From Bacteroidales bacterium (GTDB lineage: Bacteria > Bacteroidota > Bacteroidia > Bacteroidales > PWNQ01), in contig JAIPBW010000018.1 of the NCBI GenBank assembly GCA_021738505.1, positions 1 to 49,222 of the forward strand: a stretch of 49,222 nt of DNA, read 5' to 3'. The notes under the pieces are model-generated. The model was not told the DNA's origin. It searched no databases and saw only the letters and a list, made by a program, of their open reading frames with translations. Positions 36,316 through 45,346 of the stretch are shown piece after piece. Each line of letters starts with the position of its first letter. Within the stretch, counting starts at the first letter, position 1. A program made the translations under genes and the position numbers.

Positions 36316-37011
36316 AATTCGCCTGCAAAAGTATTATTTTACTACTGAACAGAAAGAAAAATAAAATGTTCAAAAGAATATAATTTACTTAAATGTTTTC
36401 TACATGATCTTATAAATCTCATTATCAAAACAAAATACTACCCAAATATTTTACTGGCAGATATGTTCTAAATTAATAAGAGGAATTATGGAACTCTCTT
36501 CCAAACCTATAAGTATAGTTTTCCATATTAAACTATTTTATAACTCATATTCAAAGATTTGTATTTCTATATTTCAATGTGTGCGTAAACTATTTTTCAG
36601 AATGTTTTGCTAAATCAATATTTTGTGAATTGTTGATCGGTTTTAACAAAGGTCTCCTTCGTATTCTTCGTTGCTTCGTTCGCTCGTTTCGCCCATTCTC
36701 ATTACTGCCAAATCGCCATCCTCTTTAATCCTTCACCGGTTTGCCGGATGGTTCACACATCTTAAGCGCAAACACTTATGCTTCGACCTACCTGCTGTTG
36801 TTCACCCCATCAAGGAATTACATCTAAAAAAACATTATAACAGATCATGTCAGGGACAACATTTAAGGCTTGATATTTGTAGTACTGTAGAAACACATGA
36901 CATGTGGCATTTTGCGCCTGATAATCTAACTTTTAAGTGACATCTTAAAGTGATCAGAATGGCTGATCGGAAAGAAATATTTGTTCAGAACCAAACAAAA
37001 CCTTTATCTTT
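36316..37011. other. Gene-free intergenic region
   Basis: About 700 nt without a convincing gene. The left half is very AT-rich. 36650–36760 has a patch of TTCGTTCGCTCG-like sequence that recalls the composite repeat at 33481–33500. A palindrome CACATG-A-CATGTG is at 36894–36906. A promoter-like pair (TTTG 36980–36983 and TATCTTTA 37005–37012) runs into the next start codon. Confidence 0.5.
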
Positions 37012-37293
37012 ATGGCTATAAAAAGAAACATCAGCATTGAGGAACTTACTGACAATTACCCGTTTTCAGTATCTTTTTTACGTGAAAAAGGGATCGTTTG
37101 CATTGTTTGTGGCGAACCTGTCTGGGGAACGCTTGAGGAAGTAGCTAAATCAAAAGGCTTCGACGATGCAGGTATTGACAAGTTAGTAAAAGAGCTTAAT
37201 GAAAAAGCAAACTCAGACGATGAACAAAGTAGCGGAAACGAGCCCCAATCCTTCACCAAAGACATCGGCAACCTGGATAAAAGCAATTCCTAA
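37012..37293 (+). CDS. DUF1858/hybrid-cluster-associated-type small protein
   Basis: Protein of 93 residues. Residues about 6–65 have the shape of the DUF1858 family: ISIEELTDNYPFSVSFLREKG, then CIVCGEP with a CxxC pair, then WGTLEEVAKSKGFDDAGID and a final helix. Such domains occur as stand-alone redox or metal-binding modules. The last 74 nt overlap pssA in another frame, so the C-terminal tail (SSGNEPQSF) is constrained by pssA and may be of no importance. Confidence 0.65.
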   Translation: MAIKRNISIEELTDNYPFSVSFLREKGIVCIVCGEPVWGTLEEVAKSKGFDDAGIDKLVKELNEKANSDDEQSSGNEPQSFTKDIGNLDKSNS

Positions 37294-37969
37294 CGCATTA
37301 ACGCTGTTAAACCTTTTATCGGGCGTTACAGCTATTTTATTAACATTGCGCGGACAGATTGAACTATCGGGATTGTTTTTTATAGCCTGTCTGCTTTTGG
37401 ATTTCGCTGACGGCCTTACAGCTAAACTACTCCACGCTACCAGTGAAACCGGAAAACAACTGGACTCTTTAGCAGATTTGGTGTCCTTTGGCGTTTATCC
37501 CGGGATGGCAATGTTTGTCACATTAGAAGCCACAGTTGGCTCGAATACCCTTTGGCCATTTCTCGCTTTTCTGATCCCTGCCGCAGGAGCGTTAAGACTA
37601 GCCATATTTAATACAGAGGAACAAACTTCCGATTATTTCAAGGGGCTACCGATTCCGGCTGCTGCCATAGGATTTATATCTATAGCAATATTAGCAGATA
37701 GAGCTTTAACCGGCACAAATTTTTATGAAATTTTGACATCTCCCTCATTAAGCATTATTGCAATCGCACTCTTTAGCTTCTTAATGGTCAGCAAATTACC
37801 CATGCTGTCATTCAAGTTAAATAACCTAAAATGGGAAGAAAATAAATTCAGGATTATCTTTTTCCTTCTCGTAATAATAGCATTTATAGGGGGGAAATTG
37901 GTGGTCTTACCCTTTCTGATTCCTTTTTATATCGTATACTCCCTGTTATTTGTACGCACAAAACGTTAA
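37220..37969 (+). CDS. pssA: CDP-diacylglycerol–serine O-phosphatidyltransferase
   Basis: Membrane enzyme of 249 residues that makes phosphatidylserine, the precursor of phosphatidylethanolamine. [17 protein letters not shown] begins the first helix. The CDP-alcohol phosphotransferase motif is [21 protein letters not shown], with DSLAD after it; the usual AR is AK here. Several hydrophobic helices follow to the end. The start is ATG 37220, inside the preceding gene; no later ATG lies before the first helix. Its stop overlaps the lptB stop within GTTAAC, so the two genes converge without any gap. Confidence 0.88.
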   Translation: MNKVAETSPNPSPKTSATWIKAIPNALTLLNLLSGVTAILLTLRGQIELSGLFFIACLLLDFADGLTAKLLHATSETGKQLDSLADLVSFGVYPGMAMFVTLEATVGSNTLWPFLAFLIPAAGALRLAIFNTEEQTSDYFKGLPIPAAAIGFISIAILADRALTGTNFYEILTSPSLSIIAIALFSFLMVSKLPMLSFKLNNLKWEENKFRIIFFLLVIIAFIGGKLVVLPFLIPFYIVYSLLFVRTKR

Positions 37970-38700
37970 CTTTTTTTGCGCCTCAATTCAAAATTCTGTC
38001 CCAGGTATACTTTACGTACTTCTTCATCTTGCACTAATTCTTCTGAAGTTCCGGATTTGAGGATATCCCCCTGATTTAATAAATAGGCTCTGTCGGTAAT
38101 CGATAAGGTTTCATGTACATTGTGGTCAGTAATCAAAATGCCAATATCTTTTTTTGCTAAGCGGGAGACGATTGTTTGAATATCTTCAACAGCAATAGGG
38201 TCAACACCTGCAAAAGGTTCATCCAGTAGGATAAACTTAGGATCAACAGCTAAACAACGGGCGATTTCAGTTCGGCGCCGTTCCCCTCCGGATAAATTAG
38301 ATCCTTTGCTTTTTCTGACGTGTTCCAGACCAAACTCTTCAATCAACTGCTCTTGTCTCCCCCTTTGATCTGCTTTGGAAAGCTTCGTAAACTCTAACAC
38401 CGCCATAATATTATCCTCTACAGACATACTACGAAACACGGAAGCCTCCTGAGCCAAATAACCGATGCCCAGCTGAGCCCGTCGATACATCGGAAGGCTG
38501 GTTATATCCGTTTCTTCCAGTAAGACCTGACCCTGATTGGCCGTAATCAAACCTACGATAATATAAAAGGTAGTCGTTTTTCCTGCACCATTAGGTCCTA
38601 ACAAACCTACAATTTCGCCCTGTTTGACTTCTACAGAAATGTTATTTACCACGGTACGGTTTTTATACCGCTTAATGAGATTGTGGGCTTCCAGTTTCAT
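37966..38700 (-). CDS. lptB: Lipopolysaccharide export ATPase LptB
   Basis: ABC ATPase of 244 residues that powers lipopolysaccharide transport from the inner membrane through LptFG. Walker A is [10 protein letters not shown] (about 35–44), the signature [16 protein letters not shown] is near 137, Walker B is [13 protein letters not shown] near 157, and the H-loop ITDHN is near 191. The close fit of the signature and FAGVDPIAV supports LptB and not a general ABC ATPase. lptF and lptG are not in the window. The gap to the upstream gene is 104 nt. Confidence 0.93.
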   Translation of the reverse strand: MKLEAHNLIKRYKNRTVVNNISVEVKQGEIVGLLGPNGAGKTTTFYIIVGLITANQGQVLLEETDITSLPMYRRAQLGIGYLAQEASVFRSMSVEDNIMAVLEFTKLSKADQRGRQEQLIEEFGLEHVRKSKGSNLSGGERRRTEIARCLAVDPKFILLDEPFAGVDPIAVEDIQTIVSRLAKKDIGILITDHNVHETLSITDRAYLLNQGDILKSGTSEELVQDEEVRKVYLGQNFELRRKKS

Positions 38701-38804
38701 TTATCTTGTTTTATTTTTTGAATGTTGATGCCTGTTGATCTATTACCAATCACATAATAATGAGCTCAACCTCACGCTAAATAAACTAATTATTTTCTAT
38801 TTTA

Positions 38805-39158
38805 TTATTGGCTGTCTTCCTCAAGACTTTCCCAAAACTCAACTGCTTTGCGCAAATGCGGGATAATAATAGTTCCTCCTACCAGATTGGCAATGGAAAA
38901 AACTTCAAAAACCTGGCCCTTAGTGACACCCAATTCATAACAACGTTGCAAATGATAAAACACACAATCATCGCACTTTAAGACCATAGATGTAGCCAAT
39001 CCTATCATTTCTTTGGTAACCTCAGGCAACTCGCCATCTTTATAGGTATTGGTATCCAAATTAAAAATACGTTTGATAACTTTGTTATCTCCTTCGAGAA
39101 TGCGTTCATTCATTTTTTGACGGTACTGCTGGAAATCTTTAACATCTGCTTTACTCAT
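38805..39158 (-). CDS. Carboxymuconolactone decarboxylase (AhpD-like) family protein
   Basis: All-helical protein of 117 residues. The redox-type motif CDDCVFYHLQRC (about 75–86) has the CxxC plus His of AhpD-like proteins, followed by EVFSIANLVGGTIIIPH. Such proteins are peroxidase-linked thiol reductases or gamma-carboxymuconolactone decarboxylases; the CxxCxxxH pattern favours the former. It is in the same direction as lptB and kdsD, with gaps of 65–104 nt. Confidence 0.8.
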   Translation of the reverse strand: MSKADVKDFQQYRQKMNERILEGDNKVIKRIFNLDTNTYKDGELPEVTKEMIGLATSMVLKCDDCVFYHLQRCYELGVTKGQVFEVFSIANLVGGTIIIPHLRKAVEFWESLEEDSQ

Positions 39159-39223
39159 ATGAACTGTTCTTTAATGTCAAAATCATGCATTTTATGGTAA
39201 TAAACCTGTTTTAATTTTTTGCT

Positions 39224-40189
39224 TTACAAGATGCCGGCTTCCAAAATATCATGCAGATGAACCATCCCCAGATATTCGTCTTCATTCATAATCAAAACCT
39301 GGGTGATGTTATTTTTCCGCATAATATCCAGGGCATCCACAGCAAGAGTATCTGCCTGTAATGACTTGGGATTAACAGTCAAAATGTCAGCTGCCTTTAA
39401 AGTATCTACGTCATCATTTTCCTGCAACATCCGGCGCAAATCTCCATCAGTGACAATGCCTATCACTTTTCCGTCTTGTTTAACAGCAGTAGCGCCTAAC
39501 CGTTTAGAAGATATCTCCACGATCACTTTGCGTATATCATCCTGATAATCAACCACAGGTTTTTCATTATGAATATATAAGTCGGAAACCCTTAAATACA
39601 TTTGTTTGCCGAGAGTTCCTCCGGGATGCAACTTGGCGAAATCATTTTGTGTAAATCCGCGGGCTTCAATCAAAGCCACTGCCAAAGCATCACCTAAAAC
39701 CATTTGTGCTGTTGTGCTGGAGGTAGGAGCTAAATTATTCGGACAAGCCTCCTTTTCCACAGTAGCATCTAAAATAAAGTCTGCTTGTTTCGCCAAAAAG
39801 GAGTTGCGATTACCTAATAACCCGACTAACTGGTGCCCCATAGATTTAATGAGCGGCACTAAAACTTTAATCTCGGGGGTATTCCCACTTTTGGAAATAC
39901 ACATTACCAAATCGTCTTTCCGGATAATTCCCAGGTCGCCATGTATGGCATCAGCCGCATGCATAAAAACGGACGGTGTTCCGGTGGAGTTTAAAGTAGC
40001 TACAATTTTAGATGCAATTATGGCACTTTTTCCAATCCCGGTAACAATAAGCCGGCCTTTATTTTTTAACAATACCTTAACAAGGTCAGCAAAATCACTA
40101 TTGACGCGTTCTTTAAGCCCTTCAACAGCATTAGCTTCTTGTTGAATAGTTTCTATGGCTGTCTTTTTGATACTATCTTTATTTGTCAA
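39224..40189 (-). CDS. kdsD: D-arabinose 5-phosphate isomerase (SIS plus two CBS domains)
   Basis: Enzyme of 321 residues that turns ribulose 5-phosphate into arabinose 5-phosphate, the first step to Kdo for lipopolysaccharide. The SIS domain is about 35–165 (RLIVTGIGKSAIIASKIVATLNSTGTPSVF and MCISKSGNTPE), and two CBS domains follow (about 205–260 and 268–321). The start is a TTG at 40189; no ATG or GTG lies before the SIS domain, and the N-terminus from there (IKKTAIETIQQEANAVEGL) matches the family. It lies divergent from recQ. Confidence 0.92.
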   Translation of the reverse strand: MTNKDSIKKTAIETIQQEANAVEGLKERVNSDFADLVKVLLKNKGRLIVTGIGKSAIIASKIVATLNSTGTPSVFMHAADAIHGDLGIIRKDDLVMCISKSGNTPEIKVLVPLIKSMGHQLVGLLGNRNSFLAKQADFILDATVEKEACPNNLAPTSSTTAQMVLGDALAVALIEARGFTQNDFAKLHPGGTLGKQMYLRVSDLYIHNEKPVVDYQDDIRKVIVEISSKRLGATAVKQDGKVIGIVTDGDLRRMLQENDDVDTLKAADILTVNPKSLQADTLAVDALDIMRKNNITQVLIMNEDEYLGMVHLHDILEAGIL

Positions 40190-40211
40190 ATCGTACGATC
40201 ATTTGTTTTTA

Positions 40212-40219
40212 CAAAAATA
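40212..40219 (-). promoter_or_regulatory. Candidate -7 box for kdsD
   Basis: The minus strand reads TATTTTTG, 22 nt before the TTG start. No TTTG at -33 spacing was seen. Confidence 0.3.
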
Positions 40220-40390
40220 AACAATTCAAATGAAATCTCTAGTGCGAAAATTTTCGAACCAAGAGAGAAAGAATTTATTTATACTACTAAAATAATATAT
40301 TATAATTATAGTTTATTTAACGCAGAATAATTAATTTATTCTTATATTTTTGCAAACCTTACATAAAGATAAGATATCAAATATTATTTG

Positions 40391-40398
40391 TACCTTTG
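40391..40398 (+). promoter_or_regulatory. Candidate -7 box for recQ
   Basis: TACCTTTG matches TAnnTTTG, 39 nt before the recQ ATG. A second match, TATTTTTG, is at 40345–40352. Neither has a clear -33 TTTG. Confidence 0.35.
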
Positions 40399-40437
40399 AC
40401 TATGTACTCCAAATAATACTTTGGGACAATTTAAATA

Positions 40438-42633
40438 ATGAAGACAACAGACAGTAATTTACATAAGTTATTAAAAGAAATTTTCGGTTTCTCTACCTTT
40501 AAAGGCAACCAACTGGAGATCATAAAAAATGTTCTTTCAAAGAAAGACACCTTTGTGATCATGCCAACCGGTGGCGGAAAGTCCATGTGTTATCAGCTTC
40601 CGGCTTTGATGCAGGAAGGTACAGCAATCGTTGTATCCCCTTTAATTGCTTTGATGAAAAACCAGGTAGATGCCATCCGTAATTACGGAGCAGAAACCGG
40701 TATCGCGCATGTTTTAAATTCCTCGCTAACAAAAAATCAGTTGTTGCGTGTGCAAAACGATGTCAGACGAGGAATAACCAAGCTTTTATACGTCGCACCC
40801 GAATCGTTAGCTAAAGAAGAGAACATAGAATTTTTCAAGAATGTCAAACTATCCTTTTATGCTGTTGATGAAGCACACTGCATCTCAGAATGGGGACATG
40901 ACTTTCGGCCTGAATATCGCAGGCTAAGACCAACAATTAAGGCAATAGGACAAGACGTGCCGGTAATTGCATTAACGGCAACAGCTACACCCAAAGTCCA
41001 GGAAGATATTATGAAGAACCTGGAAATAAATGATGCTGGAGTTTACAAGTCTTCCTTTAACCGGTCAAACCTGTTTTATGAAGTCAGACCGAAAACGAAG
41101 AATGTCCTTAAAGACATAATTCGTTTTATCAAGGATCGGCCCGGGAAATCGGGAATAGTTTACTGTTTAAGCCGTAAGAAAGTTGAGGAAATTGCTGAGA
41201 CCTTACAGGTAAATGGCATTAATGCCTTACCCTATCATGCCGGGCTCGACTCAGCAACACGTGTTCGAAATCAGGATATGTTCCTGATGGAAAATGCCGA
41301 TGTGATCGTGGCCACAATTGCCTTTGGTATGGGTATCGACAAACCTGACATCCGTTTTGTGGTGCATCATGATATTCCCAAAAGCCTGGAGAGCTACTAT
41401 CAGGAAACAGGTCGTGCAGGAAGAGATGGAGGCGAAGGGCATTGTATGGTGTATTATGCCTATGAAGACATCCAAAAACTTGAAAAGTTCCTGAAAGGAA
41501 AACCGGTGGCAGAGCAAGAAATCTCAAGGCAATTGCTCAATGAAACAGTTGCTTATGCAGAGACAGCTATGTGCCGAAGAAAAGTATTACTGGATTATTT
41601 TGGGGAGACCTATAAACACGAAAATTGTGAAACCTGTGATAACTGTATTAGCCCAAAAGAAACCTTTGAAGGGAAAGACTATATCATGATGGTGTTAAAA
41701 ACAGTAGATGCTGTAAAAGAACAGTTTAAACCTGATCATCTGATTAATGTTATAACAGGAAAACAAACCAGTGAAATCTTTGCATATAAACACGATAAAT
41801 TATCTATTTTTGGGCAGGGAGATGACCAGGAAAGGCAGCTCTGGTCAGCAGCTATACGTTATGCCTTAATTCATGGGTTATTAAAAAAAGATATTGAAAA
41901 CTATGGACTGTTAAAGTTTACCGATAAAGGTAAAGCTTTTATGGAGGAACCATATTCAATTATGATGGCAAAAGATCGCGACTTTGAAGAAATAGAAAAT
42001 CAAGAACAAATGGCAAGTTCGCAACGTACAGGTTCAGTAGATGATACCCTGTTTAATATGTTAAAGGACCTTCGCAAGAAAATTGCAGTTCGCGAAGACT
42101 TGCCTCCATTTGTGATTTTCCAGGACCCTTCTCTCGAAGAGATGGCTACTAATTTTCCCATTAAAAAGGACGAATTAATTCAAATCTCAGGAGTAGGTAG
42201 CGGAAAAGCAGATAAATATGGGAAACCATTTTTGGACTTGATTAACCAATATGTGGAAGAAAATGAAATTATCCGTCCCAGCGACATGGTTGTCAAGTCT
42301 GTGGTGAATAAATCAAGCCTTAAAGTACATATTATCCGTAGTATTGACCAGCGAATGTCTTTTGAAGATATTGCCAATGCAAAAGGCCTTTCCAAAGAAG
42401 ATCTTATTACGGAAATTGAGCATATCATCGGCTCAGGAACAAAATTAAATATCGATTACTATATTGATGAAACTATTGACCCGTATCACCAGGAAGATAT
42501 AATGGATTATTTTCTGGAAGATGCCGAATCAGACTCCATTAAAGAAGCACTGGAAGAACTGGGTGAAGATGAATATTCCGAAGAAGAAGTCAGGTTGATG
42601 AGAATAAAATTTATGTCAAAATACGGAAACTAA
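40438..42633 (+). CDS. recQ: ATP-dependent DNA helicase RecQ
   Basis: Helicase of 731 residues. Motif I is MPTGGGKSMCYQLP (about 43–56), motif II is VDEAHCISEWGHDFRPEY near 145, and motif VI is YYQETGRAGRDGG near 325. The zinc site is C in MCRRKVLLDYFGE, then CETCDNC; a winged-helix and an HRDC domain (about 535–605) follow. It is longer than E. coli RecQ (about 610) by an acidic C-terminal extension that ends SEEEVRLMRIKF. It unwinds recombination and stalled-fork DNA. The OmpH-like gene begins 7 nt later. Confidence 0.96.
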   Translation: MKTTDSNLHKLLKEIFGFSTFKGNQLEIIKNVLSKKDTFVIMPTGGGKSMCYQLPALMQEGTAIVVSPLIALMKNQVDAIRNYGAETGIAHVLNSSLTKNQLLRVQNDVRRGITKLLYVAPESLAKEENIEFFKNVKLSFYAVDEAHCISEWGHDFRPEYRRLRPTIKAIGQDVPVIALTATATPKVQEDIMKNLEINDAGVYKSSFNRSNLFYEVRPKTKNVLKDIIRFIKDRPGKSGIVYCLSRKKVEEIAETLQVNGINALPYHAGLDSATRVRNQDMFLMENADVIVATIAFGMGIDKPDIRFVVHHDIPKSLESYYQETGRAGRDGGEGHCMVYYAYEDIQKLEKFLKGKPVAEQEISRQLLNETVAYAETAMCRRKVLLDYFGETYKHENCETCDNCISPKETFEGKDYIMMVLKTVDAVKEQFKPDHLINVITGKQTSEIFAYKHDKLSIFGQGDDQERQLWSAAIRYALIHGLLKKDIENYGLLKFTDKGKAFMEEPYSIMMAKDRDFEEIENQEQMASSQRTGSVDDTLFNMLKDLRKKIAVREDLPPFVIFQDPSLEEMATNFPIKKDELIQISGVGSGKADKYGKPFLDLINQYVEENEIIRPSDMVVKSVVNKSSLKVHIIRSIDQRMSFEDIANAKGLSKEDLITEIEHIIGSGTKLNIDYYIDETIDPYHQEDIMDYFLEDAESDSIKEALEELGEDEYSEEEVRLMRIKFMSKYGN

Positions 42634-42640
42634 TTGTTTT

Positions 42641-43252
42641 ATGGAAAAAAAAGTAAACACGTTAATCGGAATTAATGTATTGTTAGTCATCGCTGTAATT
42701 GTATTGTTTGTTTTGCAATTCTCAAATGGTAAAGGAACAATACAAACGGAAGATGCAGAAAAGGACCTAAGCACCGGGCAAAATTTAAAGGTTGCCTATG
42801 TAAACACCGATTCTGTTCTTAGCAAATACAAATTAGTTGAAGTTATGGAAGCAAAGCTTCAGGGTGAAGGAGAAGCTATGCAAAAAGAACTGCAGCGCAG
42901 ACAGCAACAGCTGGCACAAAAGTATCAACAGTACCAGCAAAGAGTTAAAAATAATTCAATCAGCGTGGAAGAAGCAAAACGTGTTGAACAGGAATTGAAA
43001 AGAGAAGAAGAAAACCTGTATAAACTGCAACAGGAATATTCTCAACAGTATGCAAATCAAACAAGAGGAATGAACAAAGAACTTGTTGATACATTAAGAA
43101 ACTTCTTAGACCGATACAACCGAAGCAGCCGTTTTGATTACATACTGGCTAAGTCTACAACAAATAATAATATTCTTTATTCCAACGACTCTTTAAATAT
43201 TACATCGAAGATCATCAATAAGTTGAATGAAGAATATGAAAAGAATAAATAA
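42641..43252 (+). CDS. OmpH-like protein with an N-terminal membrane anchor
   Basis: Protein of 203 residues. An uncleaved-looking transmembrane helix (about 9–27, IGINVLLVIAVIVLFVLQF) takes the place of a signal peptide. NLKVAYVNTDSVLSKYKLVE opens an OmpH domain, followed by a long Q/E/K coiled coil (about 75–140) and FDYILAKSTTNNNILYSND. Unlike the two Skp-like genes near bamA, this one would stay tied to the inner membrane. It is co-transcribed with recQ, which is functionally odd. Confidence 0.85.
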   Translation: MEKKVNTLIGINVLLVIAVIVLFVLQFSNGKGTIQTEDAEKDLSTGQNLKVAYVNTDSVLSKYKLVEVMEAKLQGEGEAMQKELQRRQQQLAQKYQQYQQRVKNNSISVEEAKRVEQELKREEENLYKLQQEYSQQYANQTRGMNKELVDTLRNFLDRYNRSSRFDYILAKSTTNNNILYSNDSLNITSKIINKLNEEYEKNK

Positions 43253-43267
43253 ACAGCAGTTGCTTGT

Positions 43268-43391
43268 AATGCCCGGTTCATTTGTTATGCTTTTTTTATG
43301 CTATAAGTCTCAACTCAGACTGTGGATAAGAAAAGATTCATAAACCAGAATTCACAACAAACGTTGAACATAACAATGTAACCCGGACATT
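43268..43391. repeat. Inverted-repeat element, diverged copy 3
   Basis: The left arm AATGCCCGGTTCATTTGTTATG (43268 on) pairs imperfectly with the right arm CATAACAATGTAACCCGGACATT (43369–43391). The GTTATGCT core is shared with the copies at 361–420 and 19695–19844. Region 43253–43565 has no gene. Confidence 0.45.
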
Positions 43392-43565
43392 GTTTTTCCG
43401 TTCAAATGCTTAACTTATTTTTGCTTTGTTTTTGATTGGTTGTTTATCTTATATTTGTGATCGTAAGAATTATTATTACCATCAAAATTCTATTGAATTT
43501 AAGTAATGATATATATTTTTTCGCATGACTACAAATTAAGATCAAATAGAAAATAAATAAGAATT

Positions 43566-44024
43566 ATGACGTTTTCCAAAAATCTTCTTCTTGTGTTTGC
43601 CGCACTTTTCTTATTGGTTGCCTGTCAGGATACAAATCAGACAGATGGCAAAGATACGACCAACAGGGAAGTTATTGAAAAACATAATGACGGAAGCCCT
43701 AAGCAAGTAAAAATACTAAACGAAGCAGGGGATACAATCAAGGAAATCCGGTATTATAAAAATGGGCAAAAAGAAATGGAAGGCCCTTTGAAAAAGAACA
43801 GGCGCCATGGCACCTGGAAGGCATATTATAAAGACGGAGCCATATGGAGTTCAGCCAGATACAACCATGGAAAACAACACGGCCCCTATACAACTTATTA
43901 TTCTAATGGCCATATTCGGTACAAAGGCCAGATGCACATGGACGAGCGTACCGGAAAATGGATATTTTATAACAGACAAGGAAAAATAATAAAAGAGATT
44001 GACTACGATAAAAACCAAGAGTGA
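43566..44024 (+). CDS. MORN-repeat lipoprotein (YwqK-like)
   Basis: Lipoprotein of 152 residues with lipobox LLVAC (Cys20). About five MORN-like units follow (YYKNGQKEMEGPLKKN, HGTWKAYYKDGAIW, HGPYTTYYSNGHIRYKG, TGKWIFYNRQGKII). Proteins of this kind are often listed as YwqK antitoxins; the lipid anchor argues against an antitoxin role here, and no toxin gene is near. It is probably surface or periplasmic. The function is unknown. Confidence 0.75.
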   Translation: MTFSKNLLLVFAALFLLVACQDTNQTDGKDTTNREVIEKHNDGSPKQVKILNEAGDTIKEIRYYKNGQKEMEGPLKKNRRHGTWKAYYKDGAIWSSARYNHGKQHGPYTTYYSNGHIRYKGQMHMDERTGKWIFYNRQGKIIKEIDYDKNQE

Positions 44025-44057
44025 GCGCAATCGTTTGTTTTTGCACTAAGGTAATTG

Positions 44058-45098
44058 TCAATCATTCACCTTATTGATATACATAAAAACAGGCAAATGA
44101 TCACTATATCCTCCATAGTAATTTTTTCCAAATGTTTTATCAGGTACTTTCACTCCTTGTTCGTTTTTGTGTAACAGCCAGTCAGGCTTGAAAATGCCCT
44201 GAACTTTTTCAGTAACTACAAGTCCATTACTTTTCTCAGGTAATAATGATCGGGATATAATCATTTGATCTATCATATTCCATTCGTTATCGCGCCAGTA
44301 ATGATACGTTCCCAGACCGTTTTTATAGGGTTTCCAACTCATATTAAACAAAGACTCGCAGTTGGAATCTGTATTTCCATTAGAATATAAAATTCTTTTG
44401 ACACTCAGATTCTCGGGTTCATCATTTAAATCGCCCATTACAACAATGTTAGCTTCCGGATTGGTCGCAAGAATTTCATCAACTTCTTCCCTTACTAGTG
44501 CTGCTGAACGCATACGTTTTGGAGCTGTTTTACCAACACCTCCTCCGCGGGAAGACCAATGATTTACAAAAACATGAAGCGTCTGTTGAGCCATATGAAC
44601 TTTTGCATAAAGAATATTTCTGGTCTTATCATCCGGATCCCAAGGGAAATCAACCTTTATCTTTTCTGCAGCTTTTTTGCTGATGGTTGACTCGCGATAC
44701 AATAGAGCAACATCGATCCCTCGCTCGTCAGGGCTTTCAAAGTGGATGATTTTATATCCATACGGACTTAGTGTTTTATGTTCCACCAGTCTCTCCAATA
44801 CTTCCCGGTTTTCAATTTCAGCCAATCCGATAAGGTCTGCCGGCTGCTCTCCACCAACAGCGTCAATCACTTTTGCAATATCTTTTACTTTTTTGGAATA
44901 ACGCTCGTGTGTCCAGTTTTTCCGTCCATCAGGAGTGAACTCTTTATCATGTTTGTTCGGAGCATTTATGGTGTCAAATAAGTTTTCCACATTATAAAAC
45001 ATCACGAGATAGTCTCCTTTTTCATAACTTTGAGCATTTAGTGGCCTAAAGCTAATGGTGATGACTAAAATAAAACAAATAATCCCGTACTTCTTCAT
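44058..45098 (-). CDS. Exported endonuclease/exonuclease/phosphatase family protein
   Basis: Protein of 346 residues with a signal peptide (about 1–22, ending LNAQ). The EEP fold is plain: VMFYNVENLFD with the metal-side Asn, LIGLAEIENREVL with Glu, VNHWSSRGGG with the catalytic His, VVMGDLNDEP with Asp and Asn, and YSDHLPVFM with the final Asp-His. These enzymes cut DNA, RNA or phosphoesters. The exported form suggests nutrient phosphate or extracellular DNA use. The upstream 45099–45346 holds only short hairpin repeats. Confidence 0.88.
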   Translation of the reverse strand: MKKYGIICFILVITISFRPLNAQSYEKGDYLVMFYNVENLFDTINAPNKHDKEFTPDGRKNWTHERYSKKVKDIAKVIDAVGGEQPADLIGLAEIENREVLERLVEHKTLSPYGYKIIHFESPDERGIDVALLYRESTISKKAAEKIKVDFPWDPDDKTRNILYAKVHMAQQTLHVFVNHWSSRGGGVGKTAPKRMRSAALVREEVDEILATNPEANIVVMGDLNDEPENLSVKRILYSNGNTDSNCESLFNMSWKPYKNGLGTYHYWRDNEWNMIDQMIISRSLLPEKSNGLVVTEKVQGIFKPDWLLHKNEQGVKVPDKTFGKNYYGGYSDHLPVFMYINKVND

Positions 45099-45210
45099 AT
45101 ACTAAAATTTTAATGAGCACAGATAAAACAAAGCAGTTAGAGCATTGCGGACTAATATTTGATCCGGTCCAATTAATCTGTATTATTTGTGTTCTGTTAT
45201 TAATTTCATT

Positions 45211-45287
45211 ATAATGTCGTGCCTACAGCACTTTGTCATTTCTCGCGAACTCTTTTGCTACCATAATATCGTGCCTATGGCACTCTT
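45211..45287. repeat. Two tandem ATAATRTCGTGCCTAyrGCAC hairpin repeats
   Basis: Copies at 45211–45235 and 45263–45287 have start points 52 nt apart. Each has GTGC, a five-base middle and GCAC (GTGCCTACAGCAC and GTGCCTATGGCAC). They probably belong to a dispersed palindrome family. Confidence 0.55.
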
Positions 45288-45346
45288 AGTACATTGACTA
45301 CAATAATTGTTTTCACTAATATTTTCCGCACAGAGTTTTATGTCTA

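Noticed and set aside
36671-36940. Plus-strand reading frame of 89 codons
   Set aside because: Odd composition, no likeness to a family, no start context, and it overlaps repeat-like sequence.
43566-44024. Toxin–antitoxin pair (YwqK antitoxin)
   Set aside because: The protein is a lipoprotein with MORN-like units, and no toxin gene is next to it.
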